A stretch of DNA of 14,577 nt from JAJZNI01 sp035624785 (GCA_035624785.1 DASPQV010000052.1:1-14577), one strand, 5' to 3'. Numbered from the stretch's first letter, positions 1 through 8,297 are shown. Notes: generated from the letters alone by a model not told the origin. Translations and numbers: made by a program.

Positions 1-1
1 G

Positions 2-901
2 GCCGAGGGCGCGGTCGGGGCCGGGTCGCTCGACGAGTTCGTGGCCGCGCTGACGCCACCGCGGGCCGCCTGGGTCATGGTGCCAGCCGGGCTCACCGGC
101 GACACCGTCAACGCCCTGGCGCAACGCATGGCCGGAGGCGACACCATCATCGACGGCGGCAACAGCTACTACCGCGACGACATCGAGCGCGCCTCGCGCC
201 TGCGGGCGAGGGGCATCCACTACGTCGACGTGGGCACGAGCGGCGGCGTCTTCGGATTGGCGCGCGGCTTTTGCCTCATGATCGGCGGGGAGGACGAGGT
301 CGTGGGGCGGCTCGACCCGATCTTCCGGAGCATCGCCCCCGGGGTGGACGCCGCCGCCCGGACGCCCGGCCGGGAGGGGGAGCCAGCGCCGGCTGAGCAC
401 GGTTACCTCCACTGCGGCCCCCATGGGGCCGGACATTTTGTCAAGATGGTCCACAACGGGATCGAGTACGGGGTCATGGCCGCCTACGCGGAGGGCCTCA
501 ACCTCCTCCACAAGGCCAACGTCGGCAAGGACGTCGAGACGGCCACCGCCGAGACCACCCCGCTTCGGGATCCGCAGTACTACCGCTATGACCTGTCGAT
601 TCCTGATATCGCCGAGGTCTGGAGGCGGGGCAGCGTGATCGCCTCCTGGCTCCTCGACCTGACCGCGGGGGCGCTGCAGCGCTCCCCCGACCTCGCCGAC
701 CTGCGCGGCCGGGTGTCGGATTCCGGTGAGGGACGCTGGACGGTGCTGGCCGCGGTCGAGGAGGGGGTGCCGGCGCATGTGCTCAGCGCCGCCCTCTACG
801 ACCGCTTCAGCTCCCGGGGCGAGGCCGACTTCGCCGACCGCCTGCTCTCGGCGATGCGCCGGGAGTTCGGCGGCCACGTCGAGCTTCCCGCCGGGGAGTA
901 G
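2..901 (+). CDS. gnd: 6-phosphogluconate dehydrogenase, decarboxylating (5'-truncated by window edge)
   Basis: Oxidative decarboxylation of 6-phosphogluconate to ribulose 5-phosphate with reduction of NAD(P)+, in the cytosolic pentose phosphate pathway. The frame is open from base 2, so the gene begins outside the window; the GTG at 41 is internal, because the codons before it (ending SLDEFVAAL) continue the family pattern. Visible family motifs in order are WVMVPAG, GGNSYYRDD, DVGTSGG, GFCLMIGGEDE, then GPHGAGHFVKMVHNGIEYG with the substrate-binding and catalytic Lys/Asn, DIAEVWRRGSVI, and SDSGEGRWT. It ends soon after the last motif, as in the short (about 300-340 residue) form of the family rather than the roughly 470-residue enterobacterial form. 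The Rossmann nucleotide-binding start is missing, so NAD versus NADP preference cannot be judged. The next gene is 213 bases downstream on the same strand and functionally unrelated. Confidence 0.95.
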   Translation, partial: AEGAVGAGSLDEFVAALTPPRAAWVMVPAGLTGDTVNALAQRMAGGDTIIDGGNSYYRDDIERASRLRARGIHYVDVGTSGGVFGLARGFCLMIGGEDEVVGRLDPIFRSIAPGVDAAARTPGREGEPAPAEHGYLHCGPHGAGHFVKMVHNGIEYGVMAAYAEGLNLLHKANVGKDVETATAETTPLRDPQYYRYDLSIPDIAEVWRRGSVIASWLLDLTAGALQRSPDLADLRGRVSDSGEGRWTVLAAVEEGVPAHVLSAALYDRFSSRGEADFADRLLSAMRREFGGHVELPAGE

Positions 902-922
902 TGGGCGGAAGCCCGGGTCCCC
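893..922 (+). terminator. Possible hairpin terminator of gnd
   Basis: GGGGA (893-897) pairs with TCCCC (918-922), and inside it GGGC (903-906) pairs with GCCC (911-914) around a GGAA tetraloop. The structure overlaps the TAG stop. There is no T-tract after it, so this is only a candidate. Confidence 0.3.
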
Positions 923-1050
923 TCCCCGCCTGGCCGTGCGCGCCTGGCCGGCGACCGGCTGACGGTTACGGATCGTCGGACCGCGCCGTGAAACCGGCGG
1001 AGGGTTGTCGCGGCCAGGACACGGGGATCGGCGGTCTCCTTATCGACGCG

Positions 1051-1078
1051 TTCGAGCTGATCGAGCCACGTGTAGCTT
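1051..1078 (+). promoter_or_regulatory. Weak candidate promoter for the giant Ig-repeat protein
   Basis: TTCGAG (1051-1056) and TAGCTT (1073-1078, TANNNT type) are 16 bases apart. This would start transcription near 1085, about 30 bases before the ATG. The -35 match is poor, so this is a guess. I see nothing else interpretable in the 902-1114 gap apart from the gnd hairpin and the ribosome site at 1103. Confidence 0.2.
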
Positions 1079-1102
1079 GCTGGTCGATTGATCGGTTCTC
1101 TT

Positions 1103-1110
1103 GGAGGGGG
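1103..1110 (+). promoter_or_regulatory. Ribosome binding site deciding the ATG start at 1115
   Basis: GGAGGGGG lies four bases before the ATG at 1115, counted from its last G. It falls downstream of the in-frame TTG at 1088, so it supports the ATG rather than the longer start. Confidence 0.75.
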
Positions 1111-1114
1111 TCGG

Positions 1115-4100
1115 ATGACTCCGTCTCGCCGGATCTCTCGGCCCGCCGGCCTTGCCGCGGCCTCGATCCTCGCCCTTCTCGCCTATGTCGCCGGGGTCCC
1201 CCGGCTGGTCTTCGCCGCCAACGTCCTGCTGGTCACCGAGTCCTTCACCGGGGCGCAGCCCTCGACCCCCGCTGATTGGGCGAAGCCCTCGGCGCCCGCC
1301 GGCTCCAACTTCGCCTGCCTGACCGCGAGCTCCAACTCCGGACAGGCCCCGATCCCGGGCTGCGGATCGCCCGCCGACCCGTCGGGGAGCGGTGCCCTGC
1401 GCCTCACCTCAGCGGGGGGAGGCGAGGAGGGCGGGGTCGGCTACACCCTGAGCGTGCCCAGCACCGACGGCATCGACGCCATCTTCGACAGCTACCAGTA
1501 CGGCGGCAACGGTGCCGACGGCATCGGCTTCTACCTGGCGGCGGCCAACCCCAGCGATCCCCAGCCGCCGTCGGCGATTGGCGAGGCGGGCGGCGCCCTC
1601 GGTTACTCGATCAACGGCGGACCGGGGATGACGTACGGCTACCTCGGCATCGGGCTCGACGCTTACGGGAACTACGCCAACAGTGACTACGAGGGCAGCA
1701 CCTGCCCTAACCCCGGCTGGCGGACGCTGGGCAAGGCATATGCGGAGAACGTGTCGGTGCGCGGGCCGGGTGACGGCACCACCGGCTACTGCCTGCTGGC
1801 CAGCACCGCGAGCGGCAATCACGCCTGGACGCTCCGGGGAACCACCCGGTCCAACTCCCGGGTTCCGGTCGAGGTGGTCATCAATCCCTCAGCCTCCTCG
1901 GCCACCACCGCCTCCGGGCTCAGCGTGCCGGCGCAATCCTTCGAGGTCGCCTTCACCCCGCTGAACAACGGCGGCGCCAAGGTGACCCTGAGCGGCAGCC
2001 TTCCCAGCGCCAGCGGCATCGTCCCGGCGGCCTGGCTGAACTCCAGCACCGGGATCCCCTACCAGCTCACCTTCGGCTGGGTCGGGTCGACCGGCGGCTC
2101 GACCGACGTGCACGAGGTCAACCTGGTGTCGAGCGGCACCGTGACCGGGGTCCCGCCCCAGCTCAGCGCCTCGCTCGCCGACAGCGCCTCGGGGGCTCCC
2201 GGGCACGGCACCCAGATGGACTACGACGCGACCGTCAGCAATGCCGGCGGGGCCGGCGATGAGGCTCAGACGGTCACCCTCACCGACACCCTGCCCGCCG
2301 GGGAGACCGCGGTGAACAGCGGCAGCGGCTGGTCGGGAGGCACTGACTGGACCTGCTCGACCTCCGGCCAGACCGTCACCTGCACCGATTCCTCCGGGAT
2401 CGCGGCCGGCAACGGTGCCAGCCTCAGCATCCCGGTGAAGGTGACCGCCAGCGCGGGCTCACACCTCAGCGATTCGGTGACCGTCTCGTCGGACGACGCC
2501 AGCCCGGCGTCCGCCAGCGACAGCGTCACCGTGGCCAAGGCCGCGACCGCGGTCACCGCCTCGGCGAACCCATCCAGCACGACCTACGGCAACAGCGTGA
2601 CCCTGACCGCCTCGGGACTGCCCAGCGACGCCACCGGGACCGTGACCTTCACCTCCGGGGTCAGCACCCTCTGCTCCCAGGCGGTCAGCTCCGGCTCCGC
2701 CTCGTGCGCTCTGGCGGCGCCCGGAGCCGGCAACTACAGCCCGGTGACGGCCAGCTATGGGGGTGATGCCAACTACCTGGCGTCGACGGCGACGACCAGC
2801 TTCACGGTCAGCCCGGCGGCGACCTCGATGACCGCCTCCGCGAACCCGCCGACCACGGCATATGGCAACCAGGTCACCCTGAGGGCGACCGGCCTGCCCA
2901 CCGGGGCCACCGGGTCGGTGACCTTCGGCGCCTTTTGCTCAGGCCCGGTCAGCTCCGGCTCGGCCTCGTGCGGGACGGCCGTGCTCCCGGCCGGGATCTA
3001 CCCGGTCCCGGCCGCCTACTCGGGCGACACCGACTACCAGAGCTCCATCGCCAGCACCTCGTTCACCATCACCAAGGCGTCGACCAGCTTCACCGCGTCG
3101 GCCAGCCCCTCCACCACCACCTACGGCAACATCATCCAGCTCTCCGCCGCCGGCCTTCCCGGTGGGGCCACCGGCTCGGTCAGCTTCGCCTCCGGTGGCA
3201 GCACCCTCTGCGCCGGCACGGTCGGCTCCGGGGGCGCCTCCTGCAGCACCGCGGTGCTGGTCCCCGGGACCTATCCGGTGACCGCGACCTATTCCGGTGA
3301 CTCCAACTACCAGGGCGCGACGGCGAGCACCAGCTTCACCATCAACAAGGCGCCGACCTCTCTCACGGCGTCGGCGACGCCCGCCACGACCGGCTACGGC
3401 AACACCGTCCAGCTCTCTGCCGCCGGTCTGCCCGGCGGGGCGACCGGCTTGGTGAGCTTCACGTCCAGTGGCAGCCTGCTCTGCGCCAGCACGGTGAGCG
3501 CGGGCTCGGCGTCGTGCACCACGGCGGTCCTGGGAGCGGGGAGCTACAGCTCGGTCACCGCCACCTACGCCGGTGACTCCAACTACCAGAGCGCGACCGC
3601 GTCGACCAGCTTCACCATCACCGCGATCCCGACCTCGATCACCGCCTGGGTCGACCCGGACACCACCGGCTACGGCAACACCGTCCAGCTCTCCGCCGCC
3701 GGGCTCCCCGTGGCGGCCACCGGGACGGTGACCTTCACCTCCGGCTCGACGGCGCTCTGCTCGGGGACGGTCAGCGCGGGCTCGGCGGCCTGCACCACCG
3801 CCGTGCTTCCCGCCGGGAGCTACTCGGTGACCGCCACCTACCCGGGAGACGGCAACTTCCTCGGCTCGGTGGCGACCAGCAGCTTCTCCATCACCCAGGA
3901 CAGCACGTCGTTCACCGCCTCCGCGGATCCCGCCAGCACCACCTACGGCAACGGCGTCCAGCTCTCCGCGGCGGGGCTTCCCTCCGACGCCACCGGCACG
4001 GTCAGCTTCAGCTCCGAATCCGCGCAGCTCTGCTCGGGCAGCGTGGGCTCCGGCTCGGCGTCCTGCGACACCGGCGTCCTCCCGGCCGGCGCCTATCCCG

Positions 4101-6631
4101 TGACCGCCGCCTACTCGGGTGATGTCAACTACGCGAGCTCGACGGCGGCCACCAGCTTCACCATCAACAGGGCGTCGACCGCCATCGCGGCGGACGCCAA
4201 CCCGAGCACCACCACCTACGGCGTCTCGGTCACCCTGTCCGCGACGGGGCTCAACTCTGACGCCGGCGGCGGCGTGACCTTCACCTCCGGCGGAGCCACC
4301 CTCTGCTCGGGGACGGTCGTCGGAGGCTCGGCGTCGTGCGGCACGGGCGTCCTGCCGGTGGGCGGCTATTCGGTGACCGCGACCTACGGCGGGGACGGCA
4401 ACTACCTGGGCTCGACGGCTACCACCAGCTTCAGCATCACCCAGGCGCAGACGGCGGTCACGGCCTCGGCCAGCCCCGGCAGCACCGACTATGGCAACAG
4501 CGTGACCCTGACGGCGAGCGGGCTGCCCACCGACGCCACCGGGACGGTCAGCTTCAGTGACCAGAGCGGCCCGCTGTGCACCACCGGTCAGCTCAGCTCC
4601 GGTGCCGCCTCCTGCAGCACCGGGGTGCTCCCTGCCGGGAACTACGACCCGGTCACGGCCAGCTACCTCGGGGACAGCAACTACCTGGGGTCGACGGCTA
4701 CCACCAGCTTCACCATCACCAAGGCGGAGACGGCGGTCACCGCCTCGGCCAGCCCGGACAGCACCACCTACGGCAACTCCGTGACCCTGACCGCGAGCGG
4801 GCTGCCCACCGATGCCACCGGGACGGTCAGCTTCAGCGATCAGAGCGGCCCGCTGTGCACCACCGGCGAGCTCAACTCCGGCTCGGCGTCGTGCAGCACG
4901 CCCGCGACGCTCCCGGCCGGGACCTACGACCCGGTGACGGCCAGCTACCCCGGTGACGCCAACTACCTGGGGTCGACGGCTACCACCAGCTTCACCATCG
5001 CCCAGGCGGAGACGGCGGTCACCGCCTCGGCCAGCCCCGACAGCACCACCTACGGCAACAGCGTCACCTTGACGGCGAGCGGGTTGCCCACCGACGCCAC
5101 CGGGACGGTCAGCTTCACCGACCAGGGCGGCCCGCTGTGCACCACCGGCCAGCTCAGCTCTGGCTCGGCGTCCTGCAGCACGCCCGCGCCGCTCCCGGGC
5201 GGGACCTACGACCCGGTGACGGCCAGCTATCCGGGTGACGCCAACTACCTGGGGTCGACGGCAACGACCAGCTTCGGCATCATCCAGGCGGAGACGGCGG
5301 TCACCGCCTCGGCCAGCCCCGACAGCACCGACCACGGCACCTCCGTCACCCTGACGGCGGGCGGGCTGCCCTCCGACGCCACCGGGGAGGTCACCTTCAC
5401 CACCGGCTCGAGCGCGCTGTGCGCCGCTCCGGTCAGCGCCGGGTCGGCATCGTGCAGCACGGCGGCGCTCCTGGCCACCGGGCTCTACCCCGTGACCGCC
5501 AGCTACGCCGGGGACAGCGACTACCTGGGCTCGACGGCGACGACCAGCTTCACCATTACCCCGGCGGCTGCCAGCTTCACTGCGGCGGCCGTGCCCACCA
5601 GCACCCCTTACGGCAACACCGTGACCCTGACCGCGAGCGGTCTACCCGACGATGCCACCGGGACGGTCAGCTTCGCCTCCGGATCGGTCTCTCTCTGCTC
5701 GGCCGCGGTCGACGCGGGCGCCGCGGATTGCGCCACCGGGACGCTCGGCGCCGGTGCCTACCCGGTGACCGCCACCTACTCCGGTGACCCCAACTACACC
5801 AGCGCGGTGGCATCGACGAGCTTCACCATCACCAAGCTGCCGACCTCGCTGACCGCCGCCGCGGCCCCACCCACGGTTCCCACGGGCAGGACGGTCACGC
5901 TCACGGCCAGCGGGCTTCCTGCCGACGCCGCCGGCACGGTCACCTTCAGCTCGGGATCGGAGACCCTCTGCAGCGCGCCGCTCACCTCCGGTTCCGCGTC
6001 CTGCGCGGCGACGGTGCTGCCGCCGGGGAGCTACTCGGTGATCGCCACCTACTCCGGCGACAGCAACCACGCGGGCTCGTCGGCGCAGGCCACCTTCACC
6101 GTGACCGCCGACCCGATCCTGGACATCAGCCTCTCGGGGATGCCTGCAGGGGCCGCGCCGGGAAGCTCGTACACTCTCACGCTGACGGCTTCGTTCGACC
6201 CGTCCGGCGGCCCCGCCCACAACGATCCGACGCTGACCGCGAGCCTTCCGCCGGGTGAGACCTTCGTCTCGCTGCCCTCCCCTGACGGCTGGACCTGCGC
6301 GCTGAGCGCAGGCGACACGGTGCTCACCTGCACGTCCACCGCGGGCACGCCGATTCCGGCCGGTACCGTGCTGCCTGCGGTGAGCGTTGCGGTCACCATC
6401 AGCTCGACCGCCTCCGGCAACCTCACCACCACCGCGGGGCTGAGCGACACCGCCGACGGCGTCGCCGCCGCCAGCACCCAGTCGTCGGTCGGCGTCGAGT
6501 CCTCGGCGCCGGTGCCGGACACGGGGACGCCGCTGCCGCGGCCCTGGACCTTGTTGGTCGGCATCCCTCTGATCGCCGTGGGCATCGGGGTTCTGGTCCG
6601 GCGGCGGCAGCTGCTACCGCGGGCTCGGTGA
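1115..6631 (+). CDS. Giant secreted lectin-like / DUF11 / 13x Ig-like repeat surface protein
   Basis: Probably a surface adhesin or stalk; the ligand is unknown. The start is the ATG at 1115, preceded by GGAGGGGG (1103-1110); a TTG at 1088 is in frame but lacks a site. It gives 1838 residues. Residues 1-34 are a signal peptide (basic start, hydrophobic core, VFA then A). About 35-345 is a lectin-like beta-rich region with FDSYQYGGNGADGIGFYLA and GYLGIGLDAYGNYANS, reminiscent of L-type lectin folds. About 347-477 resembles DUF11 (TLTDTLPAGE). Residues 478-1667 are 13 Ig-like repeats, and about 1668-1795 is a second DUF11-like domain (TASLPPGETF). The end has VPDTG at 1800-1804, a hydrophobic stretch and RRR, resembling a sortase signal with V for L. 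No sortase lies in the window. The repeat region is certain; the lectin call is inference from pattern. Confidence 0.9.
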   Translation: MTPSRRISRPAGLAAASILALLAYVAGVPRLVFAANVLLVTESFTGAQPSTPADWAKPSAPAGSNFACLTASSNSGQAPIPGCGSPADPSGSGALRLTSAGGGEEGGVGYTLSVPSTDGIDAIFDSYQYGGNGADGIGFYLAAANPSDPQPPSAIGEAGGALGYSINGGPGMTYGYLGIGLDAYGNYANSDYEGSTCPNPGWRTLGKAYAENVSVRGPGDGTTGYCLLASTASGNHAWTLRGTTRSNSRVPVEVVINPSASSATTASGLSVPAQSFEVAFTPLNNGGAKVTLSGSLPSASGIVPAAWLNSSTGIPYQLTFGWVGSTGGSTDVHEVNLVSSGTVTGVPPQLSASLADSASGAPGHGTQMDYDATVSNAGGAGDEAQTVTLTDTLPAGETAVNSGSGWSGGTDWTCSTSGQTVTCTDSSGIAAGNGASLSIPVKVTASAGSHLSDSVTVSSDDASPASASDSVTVAKAATAVTASANPSSTTYGNSVTLTASGLPSDATGTVTFTSGVSTLCSQAVSSGSASCALAAPGAGNYSPVTASYGGDANYLASTATTSFTVSPAATSMTASANPPTTAYGNQVTLRATGLPTGATGSVTFGAFCSGPVSSGSASCGTAVLPAGIYPVPAAYSGDTDYQSSIASTSFTITKASTSFTASASPSTTTYGNIIQLSAAGLPGGATGSVSFASGGSTLCAGTVGSGGASCSTAVLVPGTYPVTATYSGDSNYQGATASTSFTINKAPTSLTASATPATTGYGNTVQLSAAGLPGGATGLVSFTSSGSLLCASTVSAGSASCTTAVLGAGSYSSVTATYAGDSNYQSATASTSFTITAIPTSITAWVDPDTTGYGNTVQLSAAGLPVAATGTVTFTSGSTALCSGTVSAGSAACTTAVLPAGSYSVTATYPGDGNFLGSVATSSFSITQDSTSFTASADPASTTYGNGVQLSAAGLPSDATGTVSFSSESAQLCSGSVGSGSASCDTGVLPAGAYPVTAAYSGDVNYASSTAATSFTINRASTAIAADANPSTTTYGVSVTLSATGLNSDAGGGVTFTSGGATLCSGTVVGGSASCGTGVLPVGGYSVTATYGGDGNYLGSTATTSFSITQAQTAVTASASPGSTDYGNSVTLTASGLPTDATGTVSFSDQSGPLCTTGQLSSGAASCSTGVLPAGNYDPVTASYLGDSNYLGSTATTSFTITKAETAVTASASPDSTTYGNSVTLTASGLPTDATGTVSFSDQSGPLCTTGELNSGSASCSTPATLPAGTYDPVTASYPGDANYLGSTATTSFTIAQAETAVTASASPDSTTYGNSVTLTASGLPTDATGTVSFTDQGGPLCTTGQLSSGSASCSTPAPLPGGTYDPVTASYPGDANYLGSTATTSFGIIQAETAVTASASPDSTDHGTSVTLTAGGLPSDATGEVTFTTGSSALCAAPVSAGSASCSTAALLATGLYPVTASYAGDSDYLGSTATTSFTITPAAASFTAAAVPTSTPYGNTVTLTASGLPDDATGTVSFASGSVSLCSAAVDAGAADCATGTLGAGAYPVTATYSGDPNYTSAVASTSFTITKLPTSLTAAAAPPTVPTGRTVTLTASGLPADAAGTVTFSSGSETLCSAPLTSGSASCAATVLPPGSYSVIATYSGDSNHAGSSAQATFTVTADPILDISLSGMPAGAAPGSSYTLTLTASFDPSGGPAHNDPTLTASLPPGETFVSLPSPDGWTCALSAGDTVLTCTSTAGTPIPAGTVLPAVSVAVTISSTASGNLTTTAGLSDTADGVAAASTQSSVGVESSAPVPDTGTPLPRPWTLLVGIPLIAVGIGVLVRRRQLLPRAR
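2546..6115 (+). repeat. 13 tandem Ig-like domain repeats (about 273-282 bp each)
   Basis: Each unit follows the pattern T-A-[VF]-T-A-S-A-x-P, then YGN.V.L.A.GLP..ATG.V.F, then a Cys 10-11 residues before a second Cys, LPAG.Y.VTA.Y.GD.NY, and ATTSFTI. This is typical of bacterial Ig-like domain families (Big_3_5 type, from memory). Unit boundaries I could place are: unit 1 from 2546, unit 8 at 4451-4729, unit 9 at 4730-5011, unit 10 at 5012-5293, unit 11 from 5294, and the end of unit 13 at 6115. Units 8, 9 and 10 are by far the most alike at DNA level. Confidence 0.9.
6512..6628 (+). other. Cell-wall-sorting-like C-terminus (VPDTG, hydrophobic segment, RRR)
   Basis: The coding tail reads VPDTG, a short Pro-containing linker, a hydrophobic stretch from WTLLVG to GIGVLV, then RRRQLLPRAR. 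The order and spacing match LPXTG sorting signals except for V in place of L. It could instead be a simple C-terminal membrane anchor. Confidence 0.5.
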
Positions 6632-6650
6632 GGTCCGCGCGGCCGACCTC
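6630..6650 (+). terminator. Hairpin at the stop of the giant gene
   Basis: GAGGTC (6630-6635) pairs perfectly with GACCTC (6645-6650) around a 9-base loop, beginning inside the TGA stop. No T-tract follows. The rest of 6651-6836 is GC-rich, with no convincing gene. Confidence 0.35.
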
Positions 6651-6821
6651 GGGCGGTGACTCGGCGGAATCCCCGGACCGCGGCCGCCGAGGCGACGATG
6701 CAGGGACCGCCCAGGATCGCGAAGCCCAGGGCCGGCGGGAGGCCAGCCTCCGCGACAGCATCGTGCCGAACCCCGGGTGGGGGTCGCCTCGATCCGGCTC
6801 TCGGACTGCGTCGCGGCGCCC

Positions 6822-6835
6822 GCGGGGGCTCCCGC
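6822..6835 (-). terminator. Small hairpin after the hpd stop
   Basis: GCGGG (6822-6826) and CCCGC (6831-6835) form a 5-bp stem with a 4-base loop directly after the hpd stop codon on the minus strand. It has no U-tract, so the support is weak. Confidence 0.25.
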
Positions 6836-6836
6836 C

Positions 6837-7955
6837 TCAGAGGTTGCCCCGCGCTGCCTGCTCCCTCTCGATGGCCTCGAAGAGCGCCTTGAAGTTGCCC
6901 TTGCCGAAGCCCTTGCACCCCTTCCGCTGGATGACCTCGAAGAAGAGGGTGGGACGGTCGCCGACCGGTCGGGTGAATATCTGCAGCAGATACCCGTCCT
7001 CGTCCCGGTCCACCAGGATCCCCAACTGCCTCAGCTGGTCCAGGTCCTCGTCGATCCCCCGGGCCCGGTCCTGGGCCACCGCCTCGTAATAGGAGTCGGG
7101 GGGCGGGCTCAGGAAGTCGACGCCGCGCTCGCGCATTCCGCCGACAGTGGCCAGGATGTCGTCGGTGGCCATGGCGATGTGCTGCACCCCGCTGCCCCGG
7201 TAGTGCTCCAGGTACTCCTGGACCTGCGACTTGCGCAGTCCCACCGCCGGCTCATTGATCGGGAAGGTGATCTGGGTGCGCGGGTCGCGGGTGACCACCG
7301 AGCGCAGCGCCGAGTACCGGGTCGCGATGTCCCTCGCGTCGAACTCCTGGAAGACGGTGAAGCCGAAGACCTCGCTGTAGAAGGAGACCCAATCGCCCAT
7401 CTTCCCCACCTCGACGTTGCCCACGGTGTGGTCGATGTAGCGCACCCCGACACCACCTCCCGGGCGAGATTCCGGCCGGTAACCGGGCCAGTGCACGCCT
7501 CCGTACTCGTCACGTTCCACGAAGTGGTGGACGGTGTCCCCATAGGTCGCGATGGTCGCGTAGGTGATGACCCCCCTCTTGTCCTCCACCCTGGTCGGCT
7601 CCCGCAGGCCGCGCGCTCCCCGTGAGAGCGCGGCCCGGTAGGCGGCGCCGGCGTCGTGGACCCTGAGCGCGATGGCGCGGACGCCGTCGCCGTGGAGGCG
7701 AACGTGGTCGGCGATCTCACCCTCGGGTCCGAGGGGGGCGGTGAGCACCAGCCGCACGTTGCCCTGGGCCAGGACGTAGGAGGCCCGGTCGCGCACCCCG
7801 GTCTCGGGGCCGGAGTACGCGACGACGTCGAAGCCGAACGCTCGCTGGTAGTGGTAGGCGGCCTGCCGGGCGTTGCCCACGTACAGCTCGACGTGGTCGG
7901 TGCCGGCGAGAACCGGTGCAGACAGCCCGGTCGGGGTGCCGGTCGCCGTGGTCAT
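6837..7955 (-). CDS. hpd: 4-hydroxyphenylpyruvate dioxygenase
   Basis: Fe(II)-dependent conversion of 4-hydroxyphenylpyruvate and O2 to homogentisate and CO2, the second step of tyrosine catabolism; cytosolic. The protein is 372 residues, normal for the family, and made of two vicinal-oxygen-chelate halves (about 18-160 and 170-350). The iron ligands can be placed: His176 in YIDHTVGN, His259 in GVQHIAMAT, and Glu340 in LFFEVIQRKG. The conserved C-terminal GCKGFGKGNFKALFEAIE closes the active site. The ATG at 7955 has GGAGG on the minus strand (7970-7966) with a 10-base spacer. No homogentisate dioxygenase or fumarylacetoacetase is adjacent, so the rest of the pathway, or a pigment or quinone use of homogentisate, lies elsewhere. 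It is transcribed toward the giant surface-protein gene and is probably a single-gene unit, since a hairpin separates it from the upstream protease gene. Confidence 0.97.
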   Translation of the reverse strand: MTTATGTPTGLSAPVLAGTDHVELYVGNARQAAYHYQRAFGFDVVAYSGPETGVRDRASYVLAQGNVRLVLTAPLGPEGEIADHVRLHGDGVRAIALRVHDAGAAYRAALSRGARGLREPTRVEDKRGVITYATIATYGDTVHHFVERDEYGGVHWPGYRPESRPGGGVGVRYIDHTVGNVEVGKMGDWVSFYSEVFGFTVFQEFDARDIATRYSALRSVVTRDPRTQITFPINEPAVGLRKSQVQEYLEHYRGSGVQHIAMATDDILATVGGMRERGVDFLSPPPDSYYEAVAQDRARGIDEDLDQLRQLGILVDRDEDGYLLQIFTRPVGDRPTLFFEVIQRKGCKGFGKGNFKALFEAIEREQAARGNL

Positions 7956-8112
7956 GAGCGGGGAACCTCCGGGTGCGCCGTTGCGGGTGATCTCGTCTCA
8001 ATCCTGGGGGCGGTTTCCCCGCCTGTCCAGTCGGCCGATCGACGAGCGTGCCCCGCTTCGCAGCGCACGCGGTCCGCCCAGCTCACTCGCCTCGTCCTCG
8101 CCGGCCGCCCAT

Positions 8113-8194
8113 CGCCGCCCCGCCTCGGCCGCCGCCGGCGACCCCGGGGCGGCGCCTTCCCCAACGCCGCCCCGGCAAGCTTCCCAGCCGGGGC
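8113..8194 (-). promoter_or_regulatory. hpd leader with four mutually exclusive pairing segments
   Basis: In minus-strand transcript order: segment A (8194-8187) pairs 8 bp with the first part of B (8176-8169). B (8175-8165) pairs 11 bp perfectly with C (8154-8144). C (8154-8146) pairs 9 bp perfectly with D (8121-8113). Loops are 10, 10 and about 24 bases. A:B plus C:D excludes B:C, the topology of an attenuator or riboswitch. No U-tract follows, and extreme GC content raises the chance of coincidental pairing. Confidence 0.35.
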
Positions 8195-8212
8195 TTTGCA
8201 CCCAGCGTGGTT

Positions 8213-8241
8213 ATCATGGTTCGCCCCGGCCTGAGTGTCAA
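8213..8241 (-). promoter_or_regulatory. Sigma70-like promoter, probably for hpd
   Basis: On the minus strand TTGACA (8241-8236, perfect -35) is followed after 17 bases by CATGAT (8218-8213, 4 of 6 to TATAAT). Transcription would start near 8206, leaving a leader of about 250 bases before the hpd ATG. GCAAAG (8243-8248) and CTTTGC (8194-8199) form an inverted pair flanking it. The gap 7956-8371 otherwise holds only the leader and the protease-gene hairpin. Confidence 0.55.
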
Positions 8242-8261
8242 GGCAAAGTCCCGCCCCTGAC

Positions 8262-8297
8262 CGCCTGTCCCGCCGCCCTCGGGAGGAGGGACAGGCG
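8262..8297 (-). terminator. Strong hairpin downstream of the HtrA-like protease gene
   Basis: CGCCTGTCCC (8262-8271) pairs perfectly over 10 bp with GGGACAGGCG (8288-8297) around a 16-base loop. It lies about 75 bases after the protease stop and just upstream of the hpd promoter, which is where a terminator is expected. It lacks a U-tract. Confidence 0.5.

Noticed and set aside
2939..5335. 798-codon open frame on the minus strand inside the Ig repeats
   Set aside because: It is a periodic shadow of the repeats: its translation is repetitive Gly/Arg/Ala sequence with no domain, and the plus-strand Ig reading is unmistakable.
7998..8201. Short GTG-started frame in the hpd leader (possible leader peptide)
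   Set aside because: It starts close to the predicted transcript start and overlaps the hairpins, but it has no Tyr or Phe codon runs that would link it to tyrosine metabolism, and its composition is that of a chance frame.
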